From positions 1-57,585 of the forward strand of contig NJBF01000030.1 in NCBI GenBank assembly GCA_003144275.1: a stretch of 57,585 nucleotides of DNA, given 5' to 3'. Both the position numbers and the translations under genes were made by a program. Below the pieces are notes generated by a model, which was not told where the DNA came from, did no database searches, and was given only the letters and a program-made list of their open reading frames with translations. Origin of the DNA: Candidatus Heimdallarchaeota archaeon B3_Heim. Its GTDB lineage: Archaea > Asgardarchaeota > Heimdallarchaeia > Hodarchaeales > Hodarchaeaceae. Position 1 is the stretch's first letter. Each line of letters begins with the position of its first letter. Of this stretch, positions 9,183 to 17,150 are shown one piece after another.

Positions 9183-10892
9183 ATGTTCCTATCTACTGTG
9201 AAACTGAAAAATTTCCGTAGTATTACTGCTCTTAACTTAGAAAATCTTAAAAATTTAAACTGCTTTATTGGGAGTCATAATTCAGGAAAAACAAATATTC
9301 TAGATGGAATATCCGTTTTCTGGGATCCTCAAATTCGTACTCATAGTCAACAAAGGCAATTTCAAGCAGATACAACTCCTTTGAAGGAAGATTTCGATCG
9401 TAGCATATTATCATACCTGGATACTCATCATACACATGGAAAATTTAATTTCATTCTTGATCAACATCAGGGATTGCTTCCATGGAAAGAAAATGAGTCG
9501 TTAAAACAAAATTTTGTCCAAACTGCATTTAAATACAAGATCATAAATCCATTTGACGTTTACGATATATTTCTGGATGATTTGAGTTCAATTGTGGATT
9601 TAATGAAAATTAAATCCCTAGATTTTGATTTATCCTTAAATCCTAGTTTTTTAGAATTCCTCGAAGAGTCATTATTTCTTCGATTACGATCAGATGAGAT
9701 AATTAAATACGAATCAGTAAACGTACCTGTACCTATGATCCGAGATGCGCTCGGGACTACTTTTATTCGTCGATTTCATAATATGAATTTAGAATACGAA
9801 GTGCTACGAGCTAATTTGTTGAATGTTCTCCAAGGGAAGGACTACCAATCTATCACTTCCATAGAAAAATTCCTAAAGGATGTAATTGACCAAGATTTCG
9901 TATTCCGAGTTGGGGGAATCTCTCCTGATGGAAAACCTCAGATTGATGTTACTATTGAACGTAGTTTCTCTAGTCCATTATGGCGTATCTCAAGCGGGAC
10001 AATTAGATTGATTGCGCTTGCAAGTTTATTAACTACGGATCCTGTAAACGGACAGATAATTATCATTGATAATCCTGACCTTTTTTTACATCCGCGGGGA
10101 GAAAGAGAGTTAGCAAGAAAATTGGAATCATTTGCTAAAACTAGGCAATTCTTTTTTTCTACTCATTCCTCACGGTTATTAATTGGACAAGCTCATCTTG
10201 TTGAGCTAAGGAATGGATGGACCAACATCGAACGCATTCGGGGCCGTAAATCCATGAGAAAGGTTGTTAAACTTTTAGGGATTAGACCCTCGGACTCCCT
10301 AGGATCCGACATCGTTGTTTTTGTAGAAGGAAGAACGGACTCACGAGTATTTCGAGTATTCGAAGATAAAATATGTCATATCTATCCTGAATTATCAAAA
10401 GTACGTGTTTCGTATGTTGGGGTCGGAGGATGGACAAATATGAAATATGTCTTATCAATCGAATTGTTGAAAAGTAAATTTGTTCGAAGTAGAGCTCTCG
10501 CAATTACTGATGGGGACATTGTTAGCACCAAATCTTATGAAAAAGTTAAACAAAACTGGCAAGATGTTTTCCAAAAGGATGGTGATTTCTTTTCTTTGCA
10601 AGAGGAGTGTATCGAATCACTCTTTCTTAACAATCCAAGGGTTTTTGTTGGCATAATCAGACAAAAAGAAAGACCTAGTCCTTCTTTAGCCGAAATCAAT
10701 CAATTCATTCATCAAAAGCGTAATCATGGGTTATCAGATAAGACTATTACGCGTGAAATTGTAATAAAATACAATATAGGGAGAAAATATTCTTCCTCCA
10801 TTGCAGAGAGACTTGCAAACCAATTTAAAGAGGAGGAAATTCCAACCTATTTGGCTGAATTCTATAAATCCCATATTTTACAATACGAATAA
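9183..10892 (+). CDS. OLD-family nuclease: AAA ATPase with C-terminal Toprim domain
   Basis: OLD proteins join an ABC/SMC-like ATPase to a Toprim nuclease and include anti-phage proteins such as P2 Old and GajA. Walker A is GSHNSGKT at residues 30-37. A signature-like SSGTIRLIALASLL lies near 280. The Walker B strand IIIIDNPDLFLHP has Asp296 but Asn297 where most members have Glu. THSSRLL serves as the switch His region. The Toprim acidic motif VEGRTD is at 381-386. The C-terminal 120 residues are not recognised. No UvrD-like helicase (GajB) or reverse transcriptase partner is adjacent, so it looks like a single-gene, class 1 type OLD. Its role in defence is inference. Confidence 0.85.
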   Translation: MFLSTVKLKNFRSITALNLENLKNLNCFIGSHNSGKTNILDGISVFWDPQIRTHSQQRQFQADTTPLKEDFDRSILSYLDTHHTHGKFNFILDQHQGLLPWKENESLKQNFVQTAFKYKIINPFDVYDIFLDDLSSIVDLMKIKSLDFDLSLNPSFLEFLEESLFLRLRSDEIIKYESVNVPVPMIRDALGTTFIRRFHNMNLEYEVLRANLLNVLQGKDYQSITSIEKFLKDVIDQDFVFRVGGISPDGKPQIDVTIERSFSSPLWRISSGTIRLIALASLLTTDPVNGQIIIIDNPDLFLHPRGERELARKLESFAKTRQFFFSTHSSRLLIGQAHLVELRNGWTNIERIRGRKSMRKVVKLLGIRPSDSLGSDIVVFVEGRTDSRVFRVFEDKICHIYPELSKVRVSYVGVGGWTNMKYVLSIELLKSKFVRSRALAITDGDIVSTKSYEKVKQNWQDVFQKDGDFFSLQEECIESLFLNNPRVFVGIIRQKERPSPSLAEINQFIHQKRNHGLSDKTITREIVIKYNIGRKYSSSIAERLANQFKEEEIPTYLAEFYKSHILQYE

Positions 10893-10975
10893 AACCCGTA
10901 AAAATTGGACTTACGAATCATTCATACATTATAATTTATAAAACGCAGTATTTGTATCAGTTAAACATGATCAAA

Positions 10976-12373
10976 TTTGTCTGACAACTAGCATTTATTA
11001 GGCCTGAACAGAGAAAAATGGTCAATTTCGTCGTATTCGTCATTTTCGCCGCTCTCTCTCTGTTACATGCTTATAAGAGGGAATATGCTAGAAAGGGGTA
11101 GGAATGCGCACCAAGAAACACCCTCAACCCCAGTTATCGATCCGCATGCAAATGAAACCACGGCCCATATTTACTGATTTGTGTACCTGTGCCAAAAATC
11201 TCTACAATCGCGCGACCTATGAGGTCCGGCAAGAATTCTTCCAGACAGGGAAATGGCTCCAGTATACGGCGCTCTATCATCGGCTCAAGCACGAACCCGT
11301 CTATCTCGAATTAAAAGCCATCTCGGATAGCTATTTACCCCAGCAAGTCTTACGCCAGATAGAACAGGTCTGGCGCGGCTTTTTTAACGCCTTGAAGGCC
11401 TGGAAAAAAGATTCCACTAAGTTTCAAAACCGGCCCCGAACCCCGCACTATAAACCCAAGAATGGGCGGCATATGCTGAGCTTTCCTCGGCCCCGCGTTC
11501 GTATCCGCAATAATCGAATATTATTTGCCCGGAATCTCATGATCCGCGGCTTTCCAGCCTTTCCAGTAGGCGCTCTTCCCTTGACAGCGGAAACATGTGT
11601 GGGGGCGCGGCTAGTCCCCTTTTATGACCGTTTTGTGGTCGAACTAATTTATGAAGTGCAGGTGCACCCTTTTCCTTCCTCTGATTTTCCCTCCCGTGCT
11701 ATGGGAATTGATCTCGGGCTTACCAACCTCGTAACTACGTCAGACGGCTTACTCGTCAAAGGCGGGATTGTGAAGACCATAAATCAGTGGTATAATAAGC
11801 AGCTGGCACACTATCGATCCAGGGCTTCTCTCTGCAACCACCCGCTGATTACTCAGCGCATTCTGCGCCTCCATCGGGTACGGACGAACAAACTCCGAGA
11901 TTTCTTCCATCAAACCACACGGCGCCTCATCACTTATTGTTTAACACACAATATTGAAACCTTAGTCATTGGGTATAATGCAGGATGGAAACATCAGTGC
12001 AACCTCGGAAAACGCACAAACCAATCGTTTGTCCAACTTCCCTTCTTGCAGTTGGTTCAGATGCTTGAATATAAGGCGAAACTTGTTGGTATGACAGTAG
12101 TTCGCGTGAAAGAGGCGTACACCTCCCAGCAATGTAGTAAATGTAGTCACACGGAAAAAAAGAATCGAAAATCCCGTGGTTCCTTTTCCTGTCTACGGTG
12201 TGGGGTTCATCTGAATGCTGATTATAATGCAGCATGTAATATTCTTCAGCGTTGTCTCAATCCCTCCCAAGTAGTCCCCACGGAAAGCATACATTCTCAT
12301 GTTGCTAACCTGCCGGATAGCGGATGTGTGATTCATCCTGTCCAGAACTCTTTTTAAAGAGTTGTCTGACAAA
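10976..12373 (+). mobile_element. IS1341-type TnpB element bounded by matching palindromes
   Basis: TTTGTCTGACAAC at 10976-10988 and GTTGTCTGACAAA at 12361-12373 are inverted copies with one mismatch, and each contains the palindrome TTGTCTGACAA. They bracket a single tnpB of a different type from the other two. Subterminal hairpins of this kind are usual for single-strand transposing IS605-type ends. The exact ends cannot be fixed without an empty site to compare. The right palindrome is only 7 bases from the start of the next gene. Confidence 0.55.
11104..12357 (+). CDS. tnpB: TnpB RNA-guided endonuclease, divergent RuvC-II motif
   Basis: A 417-residue OrfB/TnpB protein unlike the other two copies in the window. 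It has the N-terminal RNA/DNA-recognition part, then Asp203 in MGIDLGLTNLV (RuvC-I), a zinc ribbon CSKC...CLRC and the last Asp in NADYNAA (RuvC-III). The RuvC-II region reads TLVIGYNAGWK, so the Glu usually found there (as in VTEDL of the other copies) is not in the standard place. Either the active site is rearranged, as I recall for some TnpB groups, or the enzyme is dead. Start ATG 11104 follows GGGGTAGGA. The base composition is visibly richer in G+C than its neighbours, which suggests recent arrival. Confidence 0.92.
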   Translation: MRTKKHPQPQLSIRMQMKPRPIFTDLCTCAKNLYNRATYEVRQEFFQTGKWLQYTALYHRLKHEPVYLELKAISDSYLPQQVLRQIEQVWRGFFNALKAWKKDSTKFQNRPRTPHYKPKNGRHMLSFPRPRVRIRNNRILFARNLMIRGFPAFPVGALPLTAETCVGARLVPFYDRFVVELIYEVQVHPFPSSDFPSRAMGIDLGLTNLVTTSDGLLVKGGIVKTINQWYNKQLAHYRSRASLCNHPLITQRILRLHRVRTNKLRDFFHQTTRRLITYCLTHNIETLVIGYNAGWKHQCNLGKRTNQSFVQLPFLQLVQMLEYKAKLVGMTVVRVKEAYTSQQCSKCSHTEKKNRKSRGSFSCLRCGVHLNADYNAACNILQRCLNPSQVVPTESIHSHVANLPDSGCVIHPVQNSF

Positions 12374-12380
12374 TATAGTC

Positions 12381-13073
12381 ATGAAATTCAACAAAGTATC
12401 AAAATCAACGACTATTATTGTACTAACAGGTTTAGTTTTATTTAGTAGCAATCTATCAATAATTCCAGCTTCACTTACAACCATGCAACTCACTTTAACG
12501 GGTAATGTAACTGGTGTACTTACCGAGGCTGAAATAAAACAAGTCTTACCAACGGTAACTGGATATGGAGGCTACGAAAAATCAACTGGTATTATTATTA
12601 CTGGATCTATATGGAAGGGAATTCATATTCCATTGTTTCTATCATCAATTTTAGGTGATTTAGACTATAATCTCAGTGTTATAGCTGCTGATTTGTACAG
12701 TAGAAACTTCACTCGTGATGAAGTAGAAGGAGGACTAAGAGGGTTTGATGAAGATAATAATACTCTCTCAATAAAAGTCATTCCCGTACTAGCATACGAG
12801 GAAAACAATACTGCATTATCAGATGACGATGGTCCTCTCAGAATAGTATTTATTGGTGAGAACAATCAAAGTATTCTTACAATTAGCAAATACTGGGTAA
12901 GACAGGTTGATACTCTCCGTGTTTCTTTAAATACAGGAGAAGCCATAACTCTAACAAGCAATAGCATTCCTGATTCAACTACTTCAAATGCTTCTTTTAG
13001 TGTTTCAATTCTTATGCTCGTCCTAACTAGTACCCTTATTGTAGTAATACGGAGAAAAAAAATTCTCAAATAG
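12381..13073 (+). CDS. Membrane-anchored sulfite-oxidase-fold (molybdopterin-binding-like) domain protein
   Basis: A secreted protein. Residues 1-35 are a signal segment (STTIIVLTGLVLFSSNLSII), then one domain of about 150 residues, then a C-terminal anchor (SFSVSILMLVLTSTLIVVI) ending in basic RRKK. The domain resembles the Oxidored_molyb fold: TLTGNV, LPTVTGYGGY, GSIWKGIHI, VIAADLYSRNFT, IPVLAYEEN, GPLRIVF and KYWVRQVDTLRV occur in the expected order. The cofactor Cys of true sulfite oxidases is not evident, so catalysis is doubtful and a binding role is possible. The upstream ATG-less extension belongs to the TnpB element, so I chose ATG 12381. A related domain is fused to the ECF component at 35703. 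Confidence 0.75.
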   Translation: MKFNKVSKSTTIIVLTGLVLFSSNLSIIPASLTTMQLTLTGNVTGVLTEAEIKQVLPTVTGYGGYEKSTGIIITGSIWKGIHIPLFLSSILGDLDYNLSVIAADLYSRNFTRDEVEGGLRGFDEDNNTLSIKVIPVLAYEENNTALSDDDGPLRIVFIGENNQSILTISKYWVRQVDTLRVSLNTGEAITLTSNSIPDSTTSNASFSVSILMLVLTSTLIVVIRRKKILK

Positions 13074-13148
13074 AAGAATTCCGAGATGAGAGCTAGCTAC
13101 TTGGTTCTACCTAGTTCATCACCTCATTCTTTAGGATTTGAATGGGGT

Positions 13149-13166
13149 AAACTCTTTAAAGGGTTT
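13149..13166. promoter_or_regulatory. Imperfect 18-bp palindrome upstream of proline dehydrogenase
   Basis: AAACTCTTTAAAGGGTTT is symmetrical at 16 of 18 positions and lies about 100 bp before the proline dehydrogenase start. It could be an operator or, less likely, a remnant terminator of the preceding gene. No regulator is identified. Confidence 0.3.
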
Positions 13167-13267
13167 CAGAGAGAGCGAGAGATAAGTGAGAATGAGTCTG
13201 AATAATTATCCGACAATATTGATCATGTATTAAACGCTAAATCAAAAGAAATTGGAATGAACTCACT

Positions 13268-14224
13268 ATGAAATCCTTCTTAGTCAATCTCTTTCCTTCA
13301 TTTATGGTTAAATTCTTTGCTCGAGCATATGTCGCTGGAGTAGGTATTGATTGTGGAATTAAAAAAGCTCGAGAGCTTTGGGAAGAACAAAAAATCGCCT
13401 CAACTATTGACATGCTTGGTGAGGAGGTTACGAATCGGGAGGACGTTGACAAAATTGTTCAAATATACCTATCACTCATTGAAAAACTACATGGAGAATC
13501 CTTTCCAAAGCATGTCTCTATAAAACCTACCAGTCTTGGAATAGATATTGATAAGAACCTATGTCTTGATAATCTAGAGAATATTCTAAAACGTGCAGAA
13601 GAAGAAAAAGTCATTGTTACCTTAGATATGGAAGATTCTACTTATACTGATATAACACTCGAGTTGTATAAGACTTTGAAACCTAAATATGAGTTTGGAA
13701 CCGTGTTACAAAGTCGACTGCACAGGACTAAAGATGATATACTAAATTTAACAGGCTTTAATGCTCGAGTACGTATGTGTATTGGTGTTTATAATGAGGA
13801 TAAAAGTATTGCACACGTTAAAAAGCGTGAAATGAAGAAAAAATTAGTAGAATATACAGGATTATTGTTAGATAATCAGCATAAAGTTGATGTGGCTACT
13901 CATGACCATAAGTGCATTGTTGAAGCTCTTAAGCAAATAGAAGAGCGAGGACAAGGAAAAGATGATGCCGAATTCCAATTTCTCCTTGGTGTCCCCAGGC
14001 AACGGATTCAAACTGAATTGATAAGAAGAGGGTACACTGTTCGCTTATATGTTCCATTTACAATCGAATGGAAATGTGCAATTGCGTACTTAAGAAGACG
14101 TTTAATCGAGAACCCATCTATGATTTATCTCGGAGGATTAGATTTCATTGGTCGTATTATCCAACCAATTACGAATAGAAAAAGAAAGCCAATTCTCCCG
14201 CCACAACCTAATCCTTCTTCCTAA
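13268..14224 (+). CDS. Proline dehydrogenase family protein
   Basis: FAD enzyme that oxidises proline to pyrroline-5-carboxylate. The 318 residues follow the PRODH TIM-barrel order: HVSIKPTSLG, VTLDMEDSTYTD, FGTVLQSRLHRT, the RMCIGVYNE strand (RLVKGAY in classic members), VATHDHK, EFQFLLGVPRQ, and VRLYVPFTIEWKCAIAYLRRRLIENP at the end, where the paired Arg residues bind the proline carboxylate. Start ATG 13268. No P5C dehydrogenase is nearby, so the second step must be encoded elsewhere. It is convergent with the DUF599 gene. I am confident of the family, less so of strict proline specificity. Confidence 0.9.
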   Translation: MKSFLVNLFPSFMVKFFARAYVAGVGIDCGIKKARELWEEQKIASTIDMLGEEVTNREDVDKIVQIYLSLIEKLHGESFPKHVSIKPTSLGIDIDKNLCLDNLENILKRAEEEKVIVTLDMEDSTYTDITLELYKTLKPKYEFGTVLQSRLHRTKDDILNLTGFNARVRMCIGVYNEDKSIAHVKKREMKKKLVEYTGLLLDNQHKVDVATHDHKCIVEALKQIEERGQGKDDAEFQFLLGVPRQRIQTELIRRGYTVRLYVPFTIEWKCAIAYLRRRLIENPSMIYLGGLDFIGRIIQPITNRKRKPILPPQPNPSS

Positions 14225-14259
14225 AAGAAATAATTTTTCTTCTAAACAACATAATTTAC

Positions 14260-14931
14260 TTATTCAGCATGCAAATTCTCATCTTCACATGTGTTTTCTG
14301 TGAGATGGGAATCATAAATATCCTCAAAGAAAATCAAGTATGTTGTGACACCAATAGCTCCAATAAGGAATAAAATCGGATGAGCTAGCCAAGCTAAAAC
14401 TGTTATCAAGTAAAATAGTCCACGAAGGCCAAAAGACCAATGATTCTGGGCACTTATCATTGTATCTTTTGTGAACTGAAGGCCAGTCATTCCACAAAAT
14501 TCAATTTTTTCTGGATTGGCCGAAATTAAAAGAGTAAATCGGACTAGCATTCGGATGGCTAAAACAAAATTAAAAAGGCAAAAGACGATTATTATCACCA
14601 TTACAACCATCTGAATAAATCCAAGTGAAATATCACTTCCTGGGATCATCTCGACAGAGAAAATTAGTTGGTAAAAGGCGAGTAACAATCCTAGTAGAAC
14701 TAATAATGAAGAAATAAAAGCTGTATTTGCCATGATTATATTTCTTATCGCTTGTACAGCTATTAAAGGAGATTCTTTTACTCTTTCATCCACGTAGTAC
14801 TCATAAATAAGATTTAATGATCCTTTTCTTGAAGTAGTAGGATGTCGAAGTCCATAGATGATCATAATACTATAAATAAGTATGCATATGACAAAAATAC
14901 CTAATGCAATAATATCATAAGTCAAATCCAT
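14260..14931 (-). CDS. DUF599 family membrane protein
   Basis: A 223-residue integral membrane protein with about four hydrophobic segments: near residues 7-27, 68-92, 98-128 and 175-205. The family-typical pieces are a polar stretch after helix 1 (YGLRHPTTSRKGS) and the conserved LIAVQAIRNIIMANTAFISS, matching the LAVQTLRNSIMA pattern of DUF599. Function is unknown for the family. The last 20 residues are acidic and cytosolic-looking (SHLTENTCEDENLHAE). Start ATG 14931. It is transcribed towards proline dehydrogenase and divergently from the LysE-type gene. Confidence 0.75.
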   Translation of the reverse strand: MDLTYDIIALGIFVICILIYSIMIIYGLRHPTTSRKGSLNLIYEYYVDERVKESPLIAVQAIRNIIMANTAFISSLLVLLGLLLAFYQLIFSVEMIPGSDISLGFIQMVVMVIIIVFCLFNFVLAIRMLVRFTLLISANPEKIEFCGMTGLQFTKDTMISAQNHWSFGLRGLFYLITVLAWLAHPILFLIGAIGVTTYLIFFEDIYDSHLTENTCEDENLHAE

Positions 14932-15064
14932 CAGGAATATCCTCGTAGAATGAATTTCTCAACATTATTTGCCTGATGAGAAGAATATATTAATTTTCGT
15001 AAATTACCCATTTTTATATTATTCTCTCCTTTGATCAGATGAAGGTTTCAGAAACAAAAATAGA

Positions 15065-15805
15065 ATGAGAAAGGAACCGAATAAAGTGAATATCAGTGAA
15101 ATCCTTGGTATTTGGATAATTACTGCATTTTTAGGGGTAACATTAGCTGCTCCTCTAGGCCCGATTAACTTAGAGCTGATAAAAAATGGTCTTAATACAT
15201 CAATAACGCGTAAGGCTGCATGGTTTTCAACAATCATTTTAGGGGTGGGTGCAATGACCGGAGATTTTATTATAGCACTTTCAGCTTTATCTATCGGCGG
15301 AGAAGTGCTAGAAACGTTTTTTAGTAATCAATGGATTAAGTTATTATTATTTGCAATAAATTTGATTATTTTAAGCTATTTAGGGGTTTCTACTCTATTT
15401 AAAGCACCAATAGATTATTCTAATTCTTTTAATTCAAATTTTCAATCTGAGGAGACTTTGAAACAAGTCAAATCGACTCAATTACTTAAGAAGTATTTCA
15501 CTGGACTTTCTATCGTTGTAACCTCGCCTTGGTCATATCTATGGTGGACCTCAGCTGGAACTATAATTCTATTTAGCGATTTTAGCTTACCAGATTTATT
15601 TTCAAGACTTATCGTTGTAGCGATGTTCATATCGGGAGTATTTTTGTGGGTGCTTTCTTTTAGTACCACATTGACTGTGATTGGAAAATTTCCACATCCA
15701 AAATTCTTTTCAATTATTACTAAGGGGACAACACTAATATTACTTTTATTTGCTCTAATTATTTTTAGAGAGATATTGATTACTTTGGGAGAAATACTAA
15801 ATTAG
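15065..15805 (+). CDS. LysE/ArgO-type amino acid exporter
   Basis: A 246-residue permease with about six helices. The conserved LysE entry LGVTLAAPLGPINLELIKNGL, the loop with ITRKAAWFSTIILGVGAMTGD, and the central SPWSYLWWTSAGTI (the NP.W.LFW motif of the family) are all visible. Members export basic amino acids, threonine or homoserine lactones; specificity cannot be read. The polar stretch at about residues 120-140 corresponds to the loop between helices 3 and 4. ATG 15065 has only a weak purine-rich ribosome site. It is followed 60-115 bp later by the PhoU-like regulator on the same strand. Confidence 0.8.
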   Translation: MRKEPNKVNISEILGIWIITAFLGVTLAAPLGPINLELIKNGLNTSITRKAAWFSTIILGVGAMTGDFIIALSALSIGGEVLETFFSNQWIKLLLFAINLIILSYLGVSTLFKAPIDYSNSFNSNFQSEETLKQVKSTQLLKKYFTGLSIVVTSPWSYLWWTSAGTIILFSDFSLPDLFSRLIVVAMFISGVFLWVLSFSTTLTVIGKFPHPKFFSIITKGTTLILLLFALIIFREILITLGEILN

Positions 15806-15920
15806 TATATAGGCCCTTTTCGGGATTACGAGTAAATTGCATTTACTACTCAAAAATTGCCGTTAAATGTTTCCTTTAATAGAATTCCCAGCATTCATTG
15901 TATATGAGATGACTTATTTA

Positions 15921-16958
15921 ATGCCAAAAGATATTACACGTAGTTTACAACTGACAGGAGCTAGAACTTATCTAGTTAGTCTCCCAAGAGAGTGGATTGA
16001 GCGAAATGGGCTGGAAGCTAAGGATGAAATAGGTATCCGTATTGAAAATGAAACGTACTTACTTTTATATCCCCGAAACCCCCGCTTAACTCCTAGAAAG
16101 ACCACAACAATTCCAGAATCCGAAAGTATTGAGTTAGAGCTACTCAGTCGATATATCACGGGCTTTGATACAATGGTAGTATATCCCAGCGAAGGTAAAA
16201 AAATTAAAGATCCAGATAAGATACGAGAGGAAATACGACATCAGATTGGTTTGGAAATAATTCGTGAATCCCCAAATCAATTAGAAATTCAATTTATTGC
16301 TACATCAGTACTAGATTTGCAAACTTTGGTAAGAAAAATCTACGCTTTATCTTTCAGTATGTTAGATGATGCGATTAGCGCAATTTTTTCTGGAGATGGT
16401 GAGAAACGGGAAAAAATCGTCAAAAGATACTCTGAAATAGACCGAGTTTATTATTTCATTGTTCGATTGCTACAAAAATCGTTTGAGGATCCACTAGAAG
16501 AAATTAATGAAAGTTTGTATCCGTTTGAGGGATTAAATTACCAGATAGTCGCTTATCAAGGAGAAGTACTAGGACGATCCTGCAAAGAGCTAGCAGAAAG
16601 GATTGGAAAATTTCAAAAATCGTTTTTAACTACAGAAACTGAATCTATGGTCAGGGAAATTGCTGAAAAACTCATTGAATTACTTGATACTGCAATTGAG
16701 GCGTTTTTGAATAAAGACACAGAAAAAGCGGCCATTACAGTCAAGGAAGTAAAGACTAAAAAGTACCAGGTACAACCATTGTTAGCGATTATCTCTGAAG
16801 AAGCGGCAGATGAGCCTACATGGTTTCTTGCACGATTACTATCGAGTTTACTTGAACAAGCAGATCAAGTTTGCTATCTCACAGATATCGTAACACGAGG
16901 ATTCAATGCTTTACATGAATATGATGCAAAACAATATTTGGAATCTGAACTCACTTGA
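15921..16958 (+). CDS. Phosphate uptake regulator: AbrB/SpoVT DNA-binding domain plus PhoU domain
   Basis: Archaeal PhoU-like regulator. The N-terminal swapped-hairpin AbrB domain is clear (RSLQLTGARTYLVSLPREWI, then GLEAKDEIGI), and most of the rest is helical PhoU repeats (around residues 95-340), including ALSFSMLDDAISAIFSGD and the helix FLTTETESMVREIAEKLIEL. Such proteins are thought to tune phosphate transport genes, but no pst or pit genes are here. I start at ATG 15921 because homology to the AbrB domain begins there. ATG 15909 and 15867 are in frame upstream and would add a non-conserved hydrophobic leader. The protein shows no membrane helix. Confidence 0.87.
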   Translation: MPKDITRSLQLTGARTYLVSLPREWIERNGLEAKDEIGIRIENETYLLLYPRNPRLTPRKTTTIPESESIELELLSRYITGFDTMVVYPSEGKKIKDPDKIREEIRHQIGLEIIRESPNQLEIQFIATSVLDLQTLVRKIYALSFSMLDDAISAIFSGDGEKREKIVKRYSEIDRVYYFIVRLLQKSFEDPLEEINESLYPFEGLNYQIVAYQGEVLGRSCKELAERIGKFQKSFLTTETESMVREIAEKLIELLDTAIEAFLNKDTEKAAITVKEVKTKKYQVQPLLAIISEEAADEPTWFLARLLSSLLEQADQVCYLTDIVTRGFNALHEYDAKQYLESELT

Positions 16959-17150
16959 TTTCGCTATTTTTCGATGCACACAAAAGAAATATTGAGGTAA
17001 AATTCTTTCCTGTAGGGATGGACAAAACATTCTCCAGATTGGATTTTCAGAGAGTGAACAAAGAAAACAGTTTTTGTGTTACCATAATTACTAAACCATT
17101 TCTATGTGGTTTGAAAGATAATTCTTTGACAATCGGGTAAGGTAAGGTTT

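Noticed and set aside
13020..13036. The 16-base string TCCTAACTAGTACCCT also occurs at about 22867-22882.
   Set aside because: One copy is within the sulfite-oxidase-fold gene and the other near a TnpB left end. A single 16-base match in an AT-rich 57-kb window can arise by chance, and there is no extended similarity.
16955..17140. A 61-codon frame right after the PhoU-like gene.
   Set aside because: It has a TTG start inside the preceding gene, no ribosome site and no protein-like pattern. It is probably just open AT-rich sequence.
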